Shown piece after piece: positions 16,542 through 24,444 of a stretch of DNA of 64,000 bases (positions are counted from its first letter, which is position 1; each line of letters opens with the position of its first letter). Source of the stretch: Egibacteraceae bacterium (GTDB lineage: Bacteria; Actinomycetota; Nitriliruptoria; Euzebyales; Egibacteraceae). Both the position numbers and the translations under genes were made by a program. The stretch spans positions 54,255 to 118,254 of the forward strand of contig DATLGH010000045.1 in NCBI GenBank assembly GCA_035540635.1, written 5' to 3'. A model generated the notes under the pieces. It made no database searches and was not told the DNA's origin. It saw only the letters and a list, made by a program, of their open reading frames with translations.

Positions 16542-16658
16542 GGCTTGAGCACCTTGGGGTCGAGCGGGATGGGGCAGTGCGACGCGAGCGCACCGACGGA
16601 CACGGTAGCGCGCCCCGGCGCGCCGGGCCAGCGCGCCGGGCTGCCGCGTCCCTCGGCC

Positions 16659-16664
16659 TAGACT
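16659..16664 (+). promoter_or_regulatory. -10 box TAGACT for recG
   Basis: TAGACT lies 9 nt upstream of the recG ATG with no ribosome site between them, suggesting a leaderless or near-leaderless mRNA. Confidence 0.45.
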
Positions 16665-16673
16665 GCGCCACCA

Positions 16674-18878
16674 ATGGACGCCCAGAGCTGGCTCGAGGCC
16701 GACGTGGCCGAGGTGGCGGGCGTGACGCGGGCGGCGGCCACCGTCCTCCGGGAGACGTTCGGCGTCACGAACGTCCGCGAGCTCCTCGAGCACTACCCCC
16801 ACCAGGACAAGTACCGGGATGTCGGCGAGCAGGTCGCGTTGAAGGACGCCGCCGTCGGCCAGGCCGTCACGATCGTGGGAACGGTCCTTCGCTGGAACGT
16901 GTTCCGCGCGCGCAAAAGGCGCATGACCATCGTCAAGGCCACCGTGGCCGACGAGCACGGCGGGCGGGTGGAGGTGCCGTTCTTCAACCAGGAGTGGTGG
17001 CCGCGCCGCATCCCCGAGGGCAGGAGGGTGGCCGCCAGCGGCACGTTGGAGCGCTTCCGTGACACCCTGCGGCTGAAGAACCCCAAGCTCGTCGAGCTGT
17101 CGGACCAGGAGACCGGTCCCGTCGCGGACCGCGTCCAGGTGACCTACCCCGCCACCGAGGCGCTTCCGAGCCACCGCATCGCCAAGTTCGTGGCCGCGGC
17201 CCTCGACGTGCTCCCGCCGATCCCCGACCACCTGCCCGACGCGCTCCGCGCCGGATGGGGCCTTCTCGGCCTCGACGCGGCGGTGCGCACCATTCACCGC
17301 CCTCCCGACCTCGGGGCGGTCGAGCCGGCGCGCACCCGCCTCGTGTACGACGAGCTGCTGACCCTGCAGGTCGGGCTCCAGCGGCGCCGCCAACGCCTCG
17401 AGTCGCGCGCGCTCGGGCTCGTCAACGAACCGCGCACCGACGGCTTCGCGCAGGCGCTGCTCGACCGGCTGCCCTTCACGCCGACGGCCTCCCAGAGCCG
17501 GGCCTTCGCCGAGCTCGGCGCCGACCTCGCCCGACCGAAGCCGATGCACCGCCTGCTTCAGGGCGACGTCGGGTCGGGCAAGACGCTCGTCGGCGCGTGG
17601 GCGATGCTGACCGCGGTCGACAACGGGCGGCAGGCCGTGCTCATGGCCCCGACCGAGGTCCTCGCAGAGCAGCACCTGCGAACGTTCACCGCTCTCCTCG
17701 AGCCGCTGCGGCGAGGTTACGCAGGCAGCCGGGCGCCCGGGGGCGGAGACCGGCCGGGTGCGGACTTGTTTGGCGGCCCGCGCCTCGAGCTGCTCACGGG
17801 CGCGACGAGCGCGAAGCAGCTGCGCGGCCTGCTCGCCGAGCTCGCCGCCGGCACGATCGACCTGCTCATCGGTACGCACGCCCTGCTGGAGGAGCGGGTC
17901 ACCTTCGCCGACCTCGGCGTGGTCATCGTCGACGAGCAGCACCGTTTCGGCGTCGAGCACCGCAAGCGCCTGCGGGACAAGCGCGGACACGCGGTGGACG
18001 CCAGCATCCCCGACGTGCTGGTCATGACCGCGACGCCGATCCCGCGGTCGCTGGCGCTCACGGTCTACGGCGATCTCGACGTCACCGTCCTCGACGAGCT
18101 GCCGCCGGGTCGCCAGCCGGTGCACACCGAGATCCTGCCCACCGGGTCGCCCCGGCGCCAGCGCCTCTACGACTACGTCCGCACCCGGGTCGTTGCGGGC
18201 GAACGCGCCTACGTCGTCTGCCCCCTCGTGGAGGACTCCAACCTGCTGCGGGTGGAGGAACCCGGCGGGGGCGACCGGTCGGTCGCCTCGGCCGAGACCA
18301 CCCACGCGCGCCTCGCCGCCGACGTGTTCCCCGACCTCACCGTAGGCCTGGTGCACGGTCGCCTACCTGCCGCGGCTCGTGACGAGACGATGGAGGCCTT
18401 CCGCGACGGGCGCGTGCAGGTGCTCGTCGCGACGACGGTCATCGAGGTCGGCGTGGACGTCCCCGAGGCCACGATCATGGTCATCGAGGACGCCGACCGC
18501 TTCGGCATCAGCCAGCTCCACCAGCTGCGGGGGCGGGTCGGGCGGGCACGGGCGCGCAGCTACTGCGTGCTGTTCTCGAGCGCCTCCGAGGACAACGCGC
18601 GGCTGGAGGCCGTGGCCGCCACGACCGACGGGTTCCGCCTCGCCGAGCGTGACCTCGAGCTCCGCGGGGAGGGCAGCCTGTTCGCCACCCGCCAGTCCGG
18701 CCTGCCGGACCTCAAGCTCGCGCGGCTGGCGCAGGACATCGAGTGGGTCGCCCGCTCGCGGGAGGACGCCCGGGGTCTCGTCGAGGAGGACCCCGACCTG
18801 CGTTCCTTCCCCCCACTGCGGGACGAGGTCGCCCGCCGCTACGGCGAGGAGCGTCTCGCCGAGCTCGAAGCGGGGTGA
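16674..18878 (+). CDS. recG: ATP-dependent DNA helicase RecG
   Basis: It remodels stalled replication forks and branch-migrates Holliday junctions. The N-terminal wedge domain carries an OB fold (VTIVGTVLRWNVFRARKRRMTIVKATV). The helicase core has GDVGSGKTLVGAWAML (Walker A, near residue 300), VIVDEQHRFGVEHRK (motif II DEQH), VMTATPIPRSLALT (motif III), VATTVIEVGVDVPEATIMVI and QLHQLRGRVGRARARSYC (motif VI). The C-terminal TRG-like region FRLAERDLELRGEGSLFATRQSG is intact. The length of 734 aa is normal. Confidence 0.97.
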   Translation: MDAQSWLEADVAEVAGVTRAAATVLRETFGVTNVRELLEHYPHQDKYRDVGEQVALKDAAVGQAVTIVGTVLRWNVFRARKRRMTIVKATVADEHGGRVEVPFFNQEWWPRRIPEGRRVAASGTLERFRDTLRLKNPKLVELSDQETGPVADRVQVTYPATEALPSHRIAKFVAAALDVLPPIPDHLPDALRAGWGLLGLDAAVRTIHRPPDLGAVEPARTRLVYDELLTLQVGLQRRRQRLESRALGLVNEPRTDGFAQALLDRLPFTPTASQSRAFAELGADLARPKPMHRLLQGDVGSGKTLVGAWAMLTAVDNGRQAVLMAPTEVLAEQHLRTFTALLEPLRRGYAGSRAPGGGDRPGADLFGGPRLELLTGATSAKQLRGLLAELAAGTIDLLIGTHALLEERVTFADLGVVIVDEQHRFGVEHRKRLRDKRGHAVDASIPDVLVMTATPIPRSLALTVYGDLDVTVLDELPPGRQPVHTEILPTGSPRRQRLYDYVRTRVVAGERAYVVCPLVEDSNLLRVEEPGGGDRSVASAETTHARLAADVFPDLTVGLVHGRLPAAARDETMEAFRDGRVQVLVATTVIEVGVDVPEATIMVIEDADRFGISQLHQLRGRVGRARARSYCVLFSSASEDNARLEAVAATTDGFRLAERDLELRGEGSLFATRQSGLPDLKLARLAQDIEWVARSREDARGLVEEDPDLRSFPPLRDEVARRYGEERLAELEAG

Positions 18879-18884
18879 GCGGCC

Positions 18885-19484
18885 GTGCGGGTGATTGCGG
18901 GCAGCGCGCGCGGACATAGGCTGGAGGCGCCCGCGGGCCGGGACGTCCGTCCCACCGCCGACCGGGTGCGAGAGGCGCTCTTCTCGAGCATCGGTCCGCG
19001 GGTGGTCGGCGCCCGCGTACTCGACCTGTTCGCCGGCTCGGGAGCACTGGCCGTCGAAGCCCTGTCGCGGGGGGCGACCGCGGCGACGCTCGTCGAGCGC
19101 GACCGTCGCGCCGCAGCGGTGGCCGAGCGCAACCTCGCCCGTACGAGGCTTGCGGGCAGGGCGCTGCTCATGCGTTGCGACGCGGCGGCGTTCGCCACCG
19201 AGCCGCGGGGCGGCCCGTTCGACCTGGTGCTCGCCGACCCGCCGTACCAAGACCCGCTGCCGGAGGTGTACCGCCTGCTCTCAGGGCTGCATGCCGCAGG
19301 GGCGCTCGCCCCCGGCGTCACGGTCGTCGTCGAGCGTGACCGCCGCGACCCGCACCTCGAGACGGACCCGCCGCCCTTCCTCGCCCTCGACCGCCGCAGG
19401 GTCTACGGCGACACCGTGCTGCTCTACCTGCGCGCTGACCCGCCCCTGCGATCCCCGAACGACCCTCGAGCAGCGCAGCGGTAG
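18885..19484 (+). CDS. rsmD: 16S rRNA (guanine(966)-N2)-methyltransferase
   Basis: A SAM-dependent methyltransferase acting on G966 of 16S rRNA. It starts RVIAGSARGHRLEAPAGRDVRPT, with the SAM motif LDLFAGSGALAVEALSRGA and the catalytic motif VLADPPYQDPLP. The GTG is 7 nt after recG. The last residues (SPNDPRAAQR) and the TAG stop are supplied by the first copy of a tandem repeat (19453-19487), so the native C-terminus has been replaced or extended by repeat sequence. coaD follows, as in many bacteria. Confidence 0.93.
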   Translation: MRVIAGSARGHRLEAPAGRDVRPTADRVREALFSSIGPRVVGARVLDLFAGSGALAVEALSRGATAATLVERDRRAAAVAERNLARTRLAGRALLMRCDAAAFATEPRGGPFDLVLADPPYQDPLPEVYRLLSGLHAAGALAPGVTVVVERDRRDPHLETDPPPFLALDRRRVYGDTVLLYLRADPPLRSPNDPRAAQR

Positions 19485-19522
19485 GGTCCCCGAACGACCC
19501 TCGAGCAGCGCAGCGGTAGGGT
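19453..19522 (+). repeat. Two perfect 35-bp tandem repeats before coaD
   Basis: The unit begins CCCCGAACGACCCTCGAGCA and contains the core GCGCAGCGGTAGGGT. It occurs at 19453-19487 and 19488-19522 without mismatch. Copy 1 encodes the last codons and stop of rsmD. Copy 2 ends with TAGGGT (19517-19522), 7 nt before the coaD ATG. The core is shared with the arrays at 21508, 26685 and 30816. Confidence 0.9.
19517..19522 (+). promoter_or_regulatory. Repeat-borne -10 box TAGGGT for coaD
   Basis: TAGGGT is followed by 7 nt and the ATG, so coaD may be transcribed as a leaderless mRNA from a -10 lying inside the repeat. The same hexamer in copy 1 (19482-19487) includes the rsmD stop. Confidence 0.45.
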
Positions 19523-19529
19523 CCCCGGA

Positions 19530-20009
19530 ATGCGCCGCGCCACCGCCGTCTGCCCCGGCACCTTCGACCCGGTTACCAACGGGCACGTCGACGTCATAGA
19601 GCGGGCGGCCGCCCAGTTCGACCGCCTCGTCATCGCGTGCCTGCGCAACGTCGGGAAGGACCCCCTGTTCGGCGTCGACGAGCGCGTCGAGCTGCTGCGG
19701 GCGAGCACCGACCACGTCGGCAACGCCGAGGTCGTCGCGTTCGAGGGGCTGCTCGTCGACTTCTGCCGTGAACAGGCGGTCTCGGTCGTCGTCAAGGGTC
19801 TGCGCGGCACCGGCGACCTCGAGTACGAGCTGCGGATGGCCCAGATGAACCGCCACCTCGCGGGGGTCGAGACGTTCTTCATCAGCACGAGCCCCGTGTA
19901 CTCTTTCCTTTCCTCGTCGCTGGTGAAGCAGGTGGCACGCTTCGGTGGCGACGTCGCCGACCTCGTGCCGCCTGCGGTCGCCGAACGGCTCCGGGGAACC
20001 CTCGACTGA
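19530..20009 (+). CDS. coaD: Phosphopantetheine adenylyltransferase
   Basis: It transfers AMP to 4'-phosphopantetheine, the penultimate step of CoA synthesis. The nucleotidylyltransferase motifs are CPGTFDPVTNGHVDVIERA (T/HxGH-type) and ISTSPVYSFLSSSLVKQVA. VVVKGLRGTGDLEYELRMAQMN lies in the substrate site. The 159-residue hexameric-type length is normal. The ATG has no ribosome site and is preceded by a tandem repeat array. Confidence 0.96.
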   Translation: MRRATAVCPGTFDPVTNGHVDVIERAAAQFDRLVIACLRNVGKDPLFGVDERVELLRASTDHVGNAEVVAFEGLLVDFCREQAVSVVVKGLRGTGDLEYELRMAQMNRHLAGVETFFISTSPVYSFLSSSLVKQVARFGGDVADLVPPAVAERLRGTLD

Positions 20010-20035
20010 AGGCAGCAGCCAAAGGAATCACCACC

Positions 20036-20593
20036 GTGGACGTCGAGTCCCTTCTCTCGAAGATGGAGCACCTGCTCGCCGAGGCGCGACCGGTGCCGCT
20101 GTCTGCCTCCGTCATGGTCAACCGCCACGACTTCGATGAGCTCATCGGCGAGTTGCGCGCCGGGTTGCCCGAAGAGCTCCGCCAGTCGCGCTGGATCATC
20201 AAGGAGCGCGACGAGGTCCTCGCGCAAGCCGCCCGGGAGTCCGAGCAGCTCATTGCGGATGCCCGGGCGGAGCGGGACCGGCTCGTCGGTCAGGAGGAGG
20301 TCGTGCGGGCCGCCCGGCGCGAGGCCGACCGCATCCTCGAGGAGGCCAGGGACGCGGCACGGACCTTGCGACTGGAGGCCGAGGACTACGCCGACGGCAA
20401 GCTCGCCACCTTCGAGATCACCCTGCACAAGACCCTGAAGGCCGTGGAGAAGGGCCGTGATCGCCTGCGGGGGCGCCTTGCCACGGACGAGCTCGCCGAC
20501 GTCGGCGAAGCGTCGAACGGCTTGAGCCAGGCCGTCGACGAGTACGGCGGGCCCCTACGTGGTGGGGGCCAGTTCTACGACCACGAGGCGTGA
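20036..20593 (+). CDS. DivIVA-like coiled-coil protein, SepIVA-type
   Basis: A 185-residue soluble protein. A short N-terminal helix (VESLLSKMEHLLAEA) is followed by ASVMVNRHDFDELIGELRAGL and a long charged coiled coil from about residue 60 to 150 (ESEQLIADARAERDRLV, READRILEEARDAARTLRLEAEDYA). The gene sits between coaD and the yceD-rpmF-rnc-fpg-smc block, the position of mycobacterial Rv2927c/SepIVA, a septation factor of the DivIVA superfamily. Position and architecture support a similar cell-division role; this is inference. The GTG has AAAGGA upstream. Confidence 0.75.
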   Translation: MDVESLLSKMEHLLAEARPVPLSASVMVNRHDFDELIGELRAGLPEELRQSRWIIKERDEVLAQAARESEQLIADARAERDRLVGQEEVVRAARREADRILEEARDAARTLRLEAEDYADGKLATFEITLHKTLKAVEKGRDRLRGRLATDELADVGEASNGLSQAVDEYGGPLRGGGQFYDHEA

Positions 20594-20601
20594 GGCGATG
20601 C

Positions 20602-20607
20602 TACAAT
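20602..20607 (+). promoter_or_regulatory. -10 box TACAAT upstream of yceD-rpmF
   Basis: TACAAT closely matches the TATAAT consensus and would start transcription near 20614, giving a leader of about 65 nt before yceD. The -35 is poor. Confidence 0.45.
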
Positions 20608-20677
20608 CGCCTGTCCGGCCCGAAACGGGCGCCTGCCCGCCGCCGCTCAGCGGTTCGCCCTCCGACCTCTGCGTGCG

Positions 20678-21241
20678 ATGACGATCATGATGACGAAGAA
20701 CCACGACTCCGTGCTGTCGGTCACCGACCTGTTGGACCGGCCTGGCGCGTCGCGCCGGGTCGATGTCGCGATGGGCGTGCCCGACGGTCTTGTCCTGCCG
20801 CTTGTCACCGTCCACAACCCCCTGCGCCTCGCCGGAGTGATCGAGAGCGTCGTCCAGGGGCTCCTCGTGCGCGGCACCGTCGAGGCGGTGCTCAGCATGT
20901 CCTGCGCACGGTGCCTGACCACCGTCGAGCAGACGGTGTGTGCCGGCGTGACCGAGCTCTTCTCCGACCCGACGGTGCCCGGACATCCGGACGAGGACCT
21001 GGAGGTCGATGCCGGCTACGAGATCTGCGAGGGCACCATCGACCTCGACACGCTGCTGCGTGACGCCGTCGTGCCGGCGGCGCCGTACCAGCCGCTCTGC
21101 AACTTCGACTGCCGGGGGCTGTGCCCCTCGTGCGGCGTCAACCGCAACGACGTGGACTGTGACTGCGCGGACCGCGAGCGTGACCCCCGCTGGGCGGCCC
21201 TCGAGGGCCTGCGCCTGCCGCCTGACGCGGCGGGCGCCTGA
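20678..21241 (+). CDS. yceD: YceD/DUF177 family protein
   Basis: A 187-residue DUF177 protein that almost always precedes rpmF. It has the paired cysteines expected of the family: SCARCLTTVEQTV in the middle, and PLCNFDCRGLCPSCGVNRNDVDCDC near the C-terminus. Links to ribosome assembly or 23S rRNA maturation are reported for the family, but its biochemical role is poorly defined. ATG 20678 is used; ATGs at 20687 and 20690 are alternatives. Confidence 0.9.
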   Translation: MTIMMTKNHDSVLSVTDLLDRPGASRRVDVAMGVPDGLVLPLVTVHNPLRLAGVIESVVQGLLVRGTVEAVLSMSCARCLTTVEQTVCAGVTELFSDPTVPGHPDEDLEVDAGYEICEGTIDLDTLLRDAVVPAAPYQPLCNFDCRGLCPSCGVNRNDVDCDCADRERDPRWAALEGLRLPPDAAGA

Positions 21242-21314
21242 CCGGATGACGGTCGCCCCGACGGGTTGACACGGCTGGCCGACCCGGCCGGCTGACACGG
21301 AAGGAACCGAGGAC

Positions 21315-21494
21315 GTGGCCGTACCGAAGCGCAAGAAGTCCCGTTCGCGCACCCGCCATCGCAAGGCTCAGTGGATGCGGACGGCGCCGCCGGCCGCGGC
21401 CGCGTGCCCGCGCTGCAAGTCGGCACTGCGACCCCACACCGTCTGTGCGACGTGCGGGTTCTACGCGGATCGTCAGGTTCTCGAGGTCGAGTAG
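21315..21494 (+). CDS. rpmF: 50S ribosomal protein L32
   Basis: A 59-residue protein starting AVPKRKKSRSRTRHRKAQW, the invariant L32 N-terminus, followed by CPRCKSALRPHTVCATCGFY with four zinc-binding cysteines. The GTG at 21315 follows AAGGAACCGAGGA. It lies in the classical yceD-rpmF-plsX order. Confidence 0.96.
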   Translation: MAVPKRKKSRSRTRHRKAQWMRTAPPAAAACPRCKSALRPHTVCATCGFYADRQVLEVE

Positions 21495-21507
21495 CTGGTG
21501 AGTCGCC

Positions 21508-21579
21508 GTGCTCTTGGAGCGGAAGCGGTGGCGCCCCTCTCAGCCGCTCGGGGTGCGAAAGCGGCGGCGCCCCTCTCAG
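21508..21579 (+). repeat. Two 36-bp tandem repeats between rpmF and plsX
   Basis: Copy 1 (21508-21543) begins GTGCTCTTGGAGCGGAAGCG and copy 2 (21544-21579) begins CCGCTCGGGGTGCGAAAGCG. Both end GGCGCCCCTCTCAG. The GCGAAAGCGG-type core relates them to the arrays before coaD, the alpha/beta hydrolase gene and ftsY. The array is 74 nt before plsX in the same orientation. Confidence 0.75.
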
Positions 21580-21652
21580 GCGATTCCGGGTTGTGCGGGG
21601 TGGGGCGGTCGCGCGCTGACCGCGATGAGGTGCTCGCCGGTGGCGCCCGTCG

Positions 21653-22561
21653 ATGAGCGCGCCGGCGATCGCCCTCGACGCGATGGGCGGCGACCATGCT
21701 CCCGCGGCGGCGGTGGCCGGCGCTCTTCGCGCGGCTGCTGACGGCCTGTCCGTCCTCCTCGTCGGCCGCCGCCCCGAGCTCGCCGCGGCCCTGGAGAGGG
21801 CGGGTGCGCCGGGGGGCCTCGAGATCGTCGACGCGGCCGAGGTCGTCGGCAACGACGAGGACCCCGTCATCGGCGTCCGGGGCAAGCCCCGGGCGAGCAT
21901 CCGCGTGGCGGCGGAGCTCGTGGCGGACGGTCGCGCGGGCGCGCTGCTCTCGGCCGGTTCGACCGGCGCGACGCTCGCCACGGCGCTGCTGACCCTCGGG
22001 CGCATCGGTGGCATCCGCCGACCGGCCGTCGCCGCGGTGCTGCCGGTGGGGGGCGACGGGGTGATCCTGCTCGACGCTGGGGGGAGCGCGGACCCGCAAC
22101 CGGACGCGCTGGCCGCCTACGCCCGGATGGGTGTCGCCTACGCCCAGGTCCGGGGGGTGCGGGAGCCGCGGGTCGGCTTGCTCAACGTCGGCGCGGAGGC
22201 GGGCAAGGGCAACGCGCTCGCGAGAGGGGCCCACGAGCTGCTCGTGGGGGAGCCGGCTTTCACCGGCAACGTCGAGCCGTCCGAGGTCTTCGCCGGCGCG
22301 GTCGACGTCGTGGTGACCGACGGCTTCACCGGGAACGTCTTCCTCAAGACCGCCGAGGCCGTCGCGCGGCCGGCGCAGCTCGCCGACGACGCCGGCGCGG
22401 CGGTGCTCCTCGGCGTCCGCGGGGAGGTGCTCGTCGCGCACGGCGCGGCGGGGGAGGCGGAGTTCGCGGGGGGGCTGCGCACCGCGCACGCGGTCGCCGG
22501 AGCCGGACTGTCGCTCCGGGTCGCGCAACGGCTCGGAGACGCGCAGCCGCTGGGGGGGTGA
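21653..22561 (+). CDS. plsX: Phosphate acyltransferase PlsX with internal deletion
   Basis: PlsX converts acyl-ACP to acyl phosphate for phospholipid synthesis. Family motifs are ALDAMGGDHAPAAAVAGAL, LLSAGSTGATLATAL, LLDAGGSADPQPDAL, LLNVGAEAGKGNAL and VTDGFTGNVFLKTAE. At 302 aa it is about 40 residues short. After FLKTAEAVAR (residue 239) the sequence jumps almost directly to AAVLLGVRGEVLVAHG, skipping the helical hairpin (alpha9-alpha10) that binds the membrane in Bacillus PlsX. The frame is intact. A downstream acpP supports fatty-acid and phospholipid context. The ATG has only a weak ribosome site. Confidence 0.88.
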   Translation: MSAPAIALDAMGGDHAPAAAVAGALRAAADGLSVLLVGRRPELAAALERAGAPGGLEIVDAAEVVGNDEDPVIGVRGKPRASIRVAAELVADGRAGALLSAGSTGATLATALLTLGRIGGIRRPAVAAVLPVGGDGVILLDAGGSADPQPDALAAYARMGVAYAQVRGVREPRVGLLNVGAEAGKGNALARGAHELLVGEPAFTGNVEPSEVFAGAVDVVVTDGFTGNVFLKTAEAVARPAQLADDAGAAVLLGVRGEVLVAHGAAGEAEFAGGLRTAHAVAGAGLSLRVAQRLGDAQPLGG

Positions 22562-22562
22562 C

Positions 22563-22844
22563 GTGGCGACCGCTGAGGAGGTCATGCAGCTGCTCGTCCG
22601 GCGCATCGCCGGGGTCATGGCTGTCGATCCCGCGCACGTCGCACCCGACACCCGATTCGACGAGGACCTCCACGCCGACTCCCTCGACCTCGTCGAGGTG
22701 GTGGAGGGGGTGGAGCGCGACCTGCGGGGCCGGGGAGAGCGGATGCGGCTCGGTGACGCGGAGCTGCTCGAGCTCCGCACCGTCGCGCAGGCTGCGGAAC
22801 GCATCGCCGGCTCCTCGACCGTCGTCGACCCGGAGGCCCGTTGA
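22563..22844 (+). CDS. acpP: Acyl carrier protein
   Basis: A 93-residue ACP carrying acyl chains on a 4'-phosphopantetheine arm. The attachment serine is in LHADSLDLVEVVEGVE (near residue 40). The N-terminal helix EEVMQLLVRRIAGVMAVDP and the helix 4 region LRTVAQAAERI are as expected. The charged loop after helix 2 (RDLRGRGERMRLGDAEL) is more basic than usual. The GTG follows the plsX stop by 1 nt, and the stop overlaps the TTG start of rnc. Confidence 0.9.
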   Translation: MATAEEVMQLLVRRIAGVMAVDPAHVAPDTRFDEDLHADSLDLVEVVEGVERDLRGRGERMRLGDAELLELRTVAQAAERIAGSSTVVDPEAR

Positions 22845-23578
22845 GCACCACCCCGGGGCCCGTGTCACTGGAAGAGGGGCTCGGCGTCACGTTCGCTGAC
22901 CGGGGTCTCCTCGAGCGCGCCCTGACCCACCGCAGCCACGCCTTCGAGGCGGGTGGCCTGCCGACCAACGAGCGGCTGGAGTTTCTCGGCGACGCCGTCC
23001 TCGGCCTCGTCGTCACCGACGCGATCTACCGGGCGCTGCCCGACGCCCCGGAGGGCAAGCTCGCCAAGATCCGCGCCTCTGCCGTGAACACGCGGAGCCT
23101 GGCCGCGATCGCACGCAAGCTCGGGGTCGGCAGGGAGGTCCGGCTCGGCAAGGGGGAGGAGCAGTCGGGCGGCCGGAACAAGGACTCGATCCTCGCCGAC
23201 ACCATGGAGGCGCTCATCGGAGCGGTCTACCTCGACCAGGGCCTGCAGGCGGCGACCGGACTCATCGACCGGCTCTTCTCCACGCTCTTGAGCGAGCTCG
23301 CGACGTGGCGGGGCTCCCTCGACTTCAAGACCTCGTTGCAGGAGCTCACGGCGGGCGAGCTGTCGACGCTGCCCGTCTACCACCTCACCGAGGAGGGCCC
23401 CGATCACGCCAAGCGTTTCACCGCCGTGGTCGAGGTCGACGGCTTGGTGCTCGGCAGGGGCCAGGGCCGGAACAAGAAGGAAGCTGAGCAGGGCGCGGCC
23501 GAGCAGGCATATGCCACGCTGAGCCAACGTTTGGCGATATCGTCGGAGACCGATCTGGAAGATGGAGGACATCGGTGA
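22841..23578 (+). CDS. rnc: Ribonuclease III
   Basis: A double-strand RNA endonuclease processing rRNA and other RNAs. The signature NERLEFLGDAVLGLVVTDAIY with the catalytic Glu/Asp is at residues 43-63, and a second acidic site is DTMEALIGAVYLDQG. A C-terminal dsRNA-binding domain (DFKTSLQELTAGE...GRGQGRNKKEAEQGAAEQAYATL) completes it. The TTG start overlaps the acpP stop and the stop overlaps the next gene as GTGA, giving tight coupling. Confidence 0.95.
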   Translation: MSTTPGPVSLEEGLGVTFADRGLLERALTHRSHAFEAGGLPTNERLEFLGDAVLGLVVTDAIYRALPDAPEGKLAKIRASAVNTRSLAAIARKLGVGREVRLGKGEEQSGGRNKDSILADTMEALIGAVYLDQGLQAATGLIDRLFSTLLSELATWRGSLDFKTSLQELTAGELSTLPVYHLTEEGPDHAKRFTAVVEVDGLVLGRGQGRNKKEAEQGAAEQAYATLSQRLAISSETDLEDGGHR

Positions 23579-24408
23579 CCCAGCTGCCCGAGGTCGAGGT
23601 CATCCGCAAGAACCTCGAGAAGGACATCGTGGGCAAGCGGTTCAAAGAGGTCACCGTCAAGACCGCCAGCGTCGTCGGACGCCACCGCAACCGGCCCGAG
23701 TTCGTGCGGGCGCTCGAGGGCCGCAAGATCGAGGCCATCAGCCGGCGGGGGACCGACCTGCTGCTCGAGCTCGACGAGGGCAAGGTCCTCGTGGTCCGTC
23801 TTGGTGAGCACGCGAGTCTCACGCGCGAAACGGCCACGGCGGACGCCACGCGTCACACCCAGGTGGTCGCGACCTTCACCACCGGCGGCGCCCTGCACTA
23901 CGCGGACTCGGGCAAGGACGGCCAGCTGTGGGTTACCGAAGTGGACGATGTCGCGAACTCCCCCGACCTGCAGGTGGCCGGCATCGACCCCCTCGCCGAC
24001 GTGTTCACCTGGCACGAGATCGACCACCAGCTGAAGGCCCGCAGGACAAAGCTCAAGCCACTGCTCGTCGACCCGTCGTTCATGATCGGGCTCGGCGACG
24101 TCTACTCCGACGAGGTCCTCTGGGCGGCCGGCCTGTCCGGCGAGCGCTCGTCCCACACGCTGTCGAGCCAGGAGGTCCGCCGGCTGTACCGGGCGGTCTT
24201 CGAGGTCCTCCAGGAGGCGGTGAAGCAGGGAACCTCCGACACGGCCGCCGGCGAGGCACCTGACCCGCTCGACGAGGACGACTACAGCGAGCACCTCAAG
24301 GTCTACGGCAAGGAAGGCGACCCGTGCGCCCGCTGCCGCCAGCCGATCCGGCGCGGCAAGACCGACCGCAAGCTCGTGTCCTACTTCTGCGGGCAGTGCC
24401 AGACCTGA
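23575..24408 (+). CDS. Fpg/MutM-like protein lacking all catalytic residues
   Basis: The gene occupies the conserved fpg (mutM) position between rnc and smc and keeps the whole scaffold: LPEVEVIRKNLEKDIVGKRF, the helix-two-turn-helix segment MIGLGDVYSDEVLWAAGL, and a C-terminal CxxC...CxxC zinc finger (CARC, CGQC). Canonical Fpg begins P-E-L-P-E-V-E, with Pro1 as Schiff-base nucleophile and Glu2 as acid. Here the order is T2-Q3-L-P-E-V-E. The catalytic Lys of RRGKYLL is Thr60, the GMSG lesion-side loop is GEHAS, the intercalating RTFG loop is GKDG, and the conserved Asn of GIGN is Asp175. It is probably a non-glycosylase DNA-binding protein. The GTG start overlaps rnc. Confidence 0.85.
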   Translation: MTQLPEVEVIRKNLEKDIVGKRFKEVTVKTASVVGRHRNRPEFVRALEGRKIEAISRRGTDLLLELDEGKVLVVRLGEHASLTRETATADATRHTQVVATFTTGGALHYADSGKDGQLWVTEVDDVANSPDLQVAGIDPLADVFTWHEIDHQLKARRTKLKPLLVDPSFMIGLGDVYSDEVLWAAGLSGERSSHTLSSQEVRRLYRAVFEVLQEAVKQGTSDTAAGEAPDPLDEDDYSEHLKVYGKEGDPCARCRQPIRRGKTDRKLVSYFCGQCQT

Positions 24409-24444
24409 CGCGCTTTGGGGCCTCCTGACCACTGTCCGCGGCAG

